Below the pieces are notes generated by a model. That model made no database searches. It saw only the letters and a list, made by a program, of their open reading frames with translations, and had not been told where the DNA came from. Of a DNA stretch of 64,000 bases, positions 62,326 through 64,000 are shown one piece after another. A program made the translations under genes and the position numbers. Origin of the DNA: Rhizobium glycinendophyticum (lineage in GTDB: Bacteria > Pseudomonadota > Alphaproteobacteria > Rhizobiales > Rhizobiaceae); the NCBI RefSeq assembly GCF_006443685.1, contig NZ_VFYP01000001.1, forward strand, positions 2,931,532 to 2,995,531, given 5' to 3'. Each line of letters starts with the position of its first letter. Within the stretch, counting starts at the first letter, position 1.

Positions 62326-63882
62326 ATGACGGAGCGCCGGGCGGACGAAATGACGATGAATGAAAAGACGGGATTGCGGGGCTGCAAGCGCCTCGGGCTG
62401 CGCGGCATGACCGCGTTGCTGGCCGCCCATGTCTTTGCCCTGCCCTTGCCGCTTGCCGCCCAGCAGGCACAGACCTCGACGACGGCCACGAGCGGCACCA
62501 CCAACTGGCTGGTACCCAATGGCGGCAGCGCGAACGCGTCCGACACGACCGATCTTCTGGCGGGCCCGACCGATCCGACGGCGGCCGCCGCCCAAACGGA
62601 TCCGACCACCACCGCGACCACGACACCGGCTCCGGCTCTCCCGTCCAACGGCGACACTGCCGAAGCGACCCCGCTGGATGACGATATCGGCCGGCAGAAT
62701 TTGCGCGAAACGCGGCTAGACAATCCAGCCGCCGCCCGCATCCGTCGCGACGAGGAAGCCGATATGGGCGTCCGTCTCGGCACGCTCATTCTGCGCCCTG
62801 CCCTCAGCCAACAGATCGGGATAGAGCGTGAGAAGACATCGACCGGCACGGAGAAGCGGGTCTTTTCGGAAACCGGACTTAAAGGCACCATCACCTCCGA
62901 CTGGTCGCGGCATGAACTGACCATCGGGGGCGAAGGCGCCTGGCAGGAGACGCTCTCCGGCGACGGCACCGACAAACCGCGCGCGAGGATCGACGCAAAC
63001 CTGCGCCTCGATCTCGCCGATGATACCGTCGCCAATATCAGCGGCGCCTATAGTTTCAGCCGAGAAGATACCGATGACCCGAATGCCATTTCCGGTGCGA
63101 GCGTCCAGTCAGGCGTGCACCAGTTCGATGGCGGTGTGTCGATCGAGCGCGACCTCGGCATTCTGCGTGGCTCGATTGCCACGCAGGCAAGCCGTTATCT
63201 CTATTCCGATGCCGAACTGTCCGATGGCACGACCGTCGACCGCAGCGACCGCAATCGCACCCGCGCGACGGTCAGTGCACGCCTCGGCGTGGAACTTTCG
63301 ACCGCGCTGACGCCCTTCGTCGAAGCAACGACCGGCAAGGTCGTCTATGACGACAGCGTCGATTCCAGCGGTTACCGCCGCTCAGCCGATATCTACGGTG
63401 CTAAGACTGGTGTCACGCTCGATCTCGGCGAGAAACTGCGCGGCGAAGTGGCGCTTGGCTACGAACAACAACGGTTCGACGACAACCGCCTAGAGGATCT
63501 GTCGGCGGTGACGGTGGATGGCAACATATTCTGGTCGCCGCGGGAAGGGACCACGATCGACGCCACGCTCGCCACCACGCTCGATCCGTCAACTGCCGCC
63601 GGCGTCAGTGGAGCGGCGGTACACAGCATCGACGTCAACTTGGCACACGATATCAGAAGCAATCTCGTTGCACGCCTGACCGGCGGCGCTTCGGTCAGCC
63701 GCTATGACGACGCCGGCGCCTCTGCCGACAAGACGGTTTACAATGCAGGGGCGGGTTTGACCTGGAAGGTCAATCGTTACCTCGACGCGACGGCCGACCT
63801 GACCTATGAGCGCAACGATTACAAATCTGCTGGCGAAACCGATACGGTGACCGCACTGGTCGGCCTGACCGCCAAGCGCTGA
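62326..63882 (+). CDS. Outer-membrane beta-barrel protein (BBP2-like)
   Basis: Up to 518 residues. Signal peptide (hydrophobic MTALLAAHVFALPLPLAAQ), a Thr/Ala/Pro-rich low-complexity stretch (about 50-115), a short RETRLDNPAAARIRRDEEAD segment, then a barrel of alternating strands (about 145-518) such as HELTIGGEGAWQETL, RGSIATQASRYLYSDA, GEVALGYEQQRFDDN and YLDATADLTYERNDY. Resembles putative porin BBP2_2 family. Possible starts are 62326, 62350 and 62356; none is decisive. Divergent from kdsD; a probable galU converges on it, so a link to surface polysaccharide is possible. Confidence 0.82.
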   Translation: MTERRADEMTMNEKTGLRGCKRLGLRGMTALLAAHVFALPLPLAAQQAQTSTTATSGTTNWLVPNGGSANASDTTDLLAGPTDPTAAAAQTDPTTTATTTPAPALPSNGDTAEATPLDDDIGRQNLRETRLDNPAAARIRRDEEADMGVRLGTLILRPALSQQIGIEREKTSTGTEKRVFSETGLKGTITSDWSRHELTIGGEGAWQETLSGDGTDKPRARIDANLRLDLADDTVANISGAYSFSREDTDDPNAISGASVQSGVHQFDGGVSIERDLGILRGSIATQASRYLYSDAELSDGTTVDRSDRNRTRATVSARLGVELSTALTPFVEATTGKVVYDDSVDSSGYRRSADIYGAKTGVTLDLGEKLRGEVALGYEQQRFDDNRLEDLSAVTVDGNIFWSPREGTTIDATLATTLDPSTAAGVSGAAVHSIDVNLAHDIRSNLVARLTGGASVSRYDDAGASADKTVYNAGAGLTWKVNRYLDATADLTYERNDYKSAGETDTVTALVGLTAKR

Positions 63883-63907
63883 GGCTCGGCGGCCGGCCAA
63901 TTCAACC

Positions 63908-64000
63908 TTATTTCAGAGCGGCGAGAATCGCCTTCAGTTCCTGTTCGATCGACGGACGGATGTCCGGGCGCTCGATGGCAAAGGCGACATTGGCGAGGAT
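63908..64000 (-). CDS. galU: Probable UTP-glucose-1-phosphate uridylyltransferase, C-terminal end
   Basis: Only the last 30 residues and the TAA stop are inside the window; the gene enters from the right edge. They read ILANVAFAIERPDIRPSIEQ then ELKAILAALK. The pattern A-N-V-A-F-A-x-E-R-x-D-I-R is what GalU/ExoN proteins carry at their C-terminus. The assignment is from this short stretch alone, so moderate. It would supply UDP-glucose for exopolysaccharide and LPS. Confidence 0.5.
   Translation of the reverse strand: MLANVAFAIERPDIRPSIEQELKAILAALK

Noticed and set aside
1..64000. tRNA, rRNA, CRISPR arrays, insertion sequences, prophage or integrative elements
   Set aside because: None seen: no cloverleaf candidates, no regularly spaced repeats, no transposase or integrase reading frames, and gene content is uniformly core-like.

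Overview
The window is chromosomal core DNA from an alphaproteobacterium of the order Hyphomicrobiales, most likely family Rhizobiaceae (Rhizobium / Agrobacterium / Ciceribacter-like). Evidence for this: GC-rich DNA (roughly 60 percent by eye); a tkt-gap-pgk-fba glycolytic cluster with class I aldolase; alphaproteobacterial signature genes (rcdA/DUF1465, gapR/DUF2312, DUF1192, DUF1244, DUF1036, DUF4164, DUF882, an Omp10-like lipoprotein, an Atu4866-family protein, homospermidine synthase); and cysteine-free L31 and L36. I see no rRNA, tRNA, CRISPR array, insertion sequence, phage gene or integration scar. Genus cannot be fixed from this sequence alone.

Layout. 1-8 kb: 3' part of glmM, yebC, a PPOX-fold protein, a secreted metallo-beta-lactamase-fold protein, a YmdB-like phosphodiesterase overlapping or abutting 5-formyl-THF cyclo-ligase, a Cache-type chemoreceptor, a 6S RNA candidate, zapA and a DUF4164 coiled-coil protein. 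8-16 kb: tkt, gap, a K+/H+ antiporter, pgk and class I fba; fba has a 27-bp palindromic operator candidate upstream. 16-28 kb: PhzF-family protein, PACE exporter, 51-aa membrane protein, MFS transporter + DUF1192, an sRNA candidate, rcdA with a CtrA-type box, patatin, rpmE, ABC exporter, an FAD-dependent dehydrogenase and a MotA/MotB-like pair. 28-44 kb: inositol monophosphatase, SEL1 protein + ThiE-like protein, TauE/SafE permease, ArsR regulator, two DUF465 proteins, purEK, rpmJ, TPR protein, alpha/beta hydrolase, pyk with DUF1036, N-formylglutamate amidohydrolase with DUF1244, gapR, a DUF882 peptidase-like protein and an NtrC-like regulator that lacks the GAFTGA motif. 44-64 kb: pepF, pabB-pabC, an Atu4866/SDR/LysR divergent cluster, DUF3445 protein, homospermidine synthase, Omp10 lipoprotein, a 5'-nucleotidase fused to LysM, ferrochelatase, a periplasmic Cache-like protein next to a second chemoreceptor, SPFH-NfeD, arabinose-5-phosphate isomerase, an outer-membrane beta-barrel protein and the 3' end of a probable galU.

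Most genes are housekeeping: central carbon flux, purine, folate and haem synthesis, envelope precursors (glmM, kdsD, galU) and cell division or cell cycle (zapA, rcdA, gapR). Accessory interest lies in the two chemoreceptors that share a C-terminal NWEEF pentapeptide, the first of them standing between 6S RNA and fthC; the secreted Cache protein paired with the second receptor; the coiled-coil MotAB-like motor; and several unassigned palindromes and RNA candidates.
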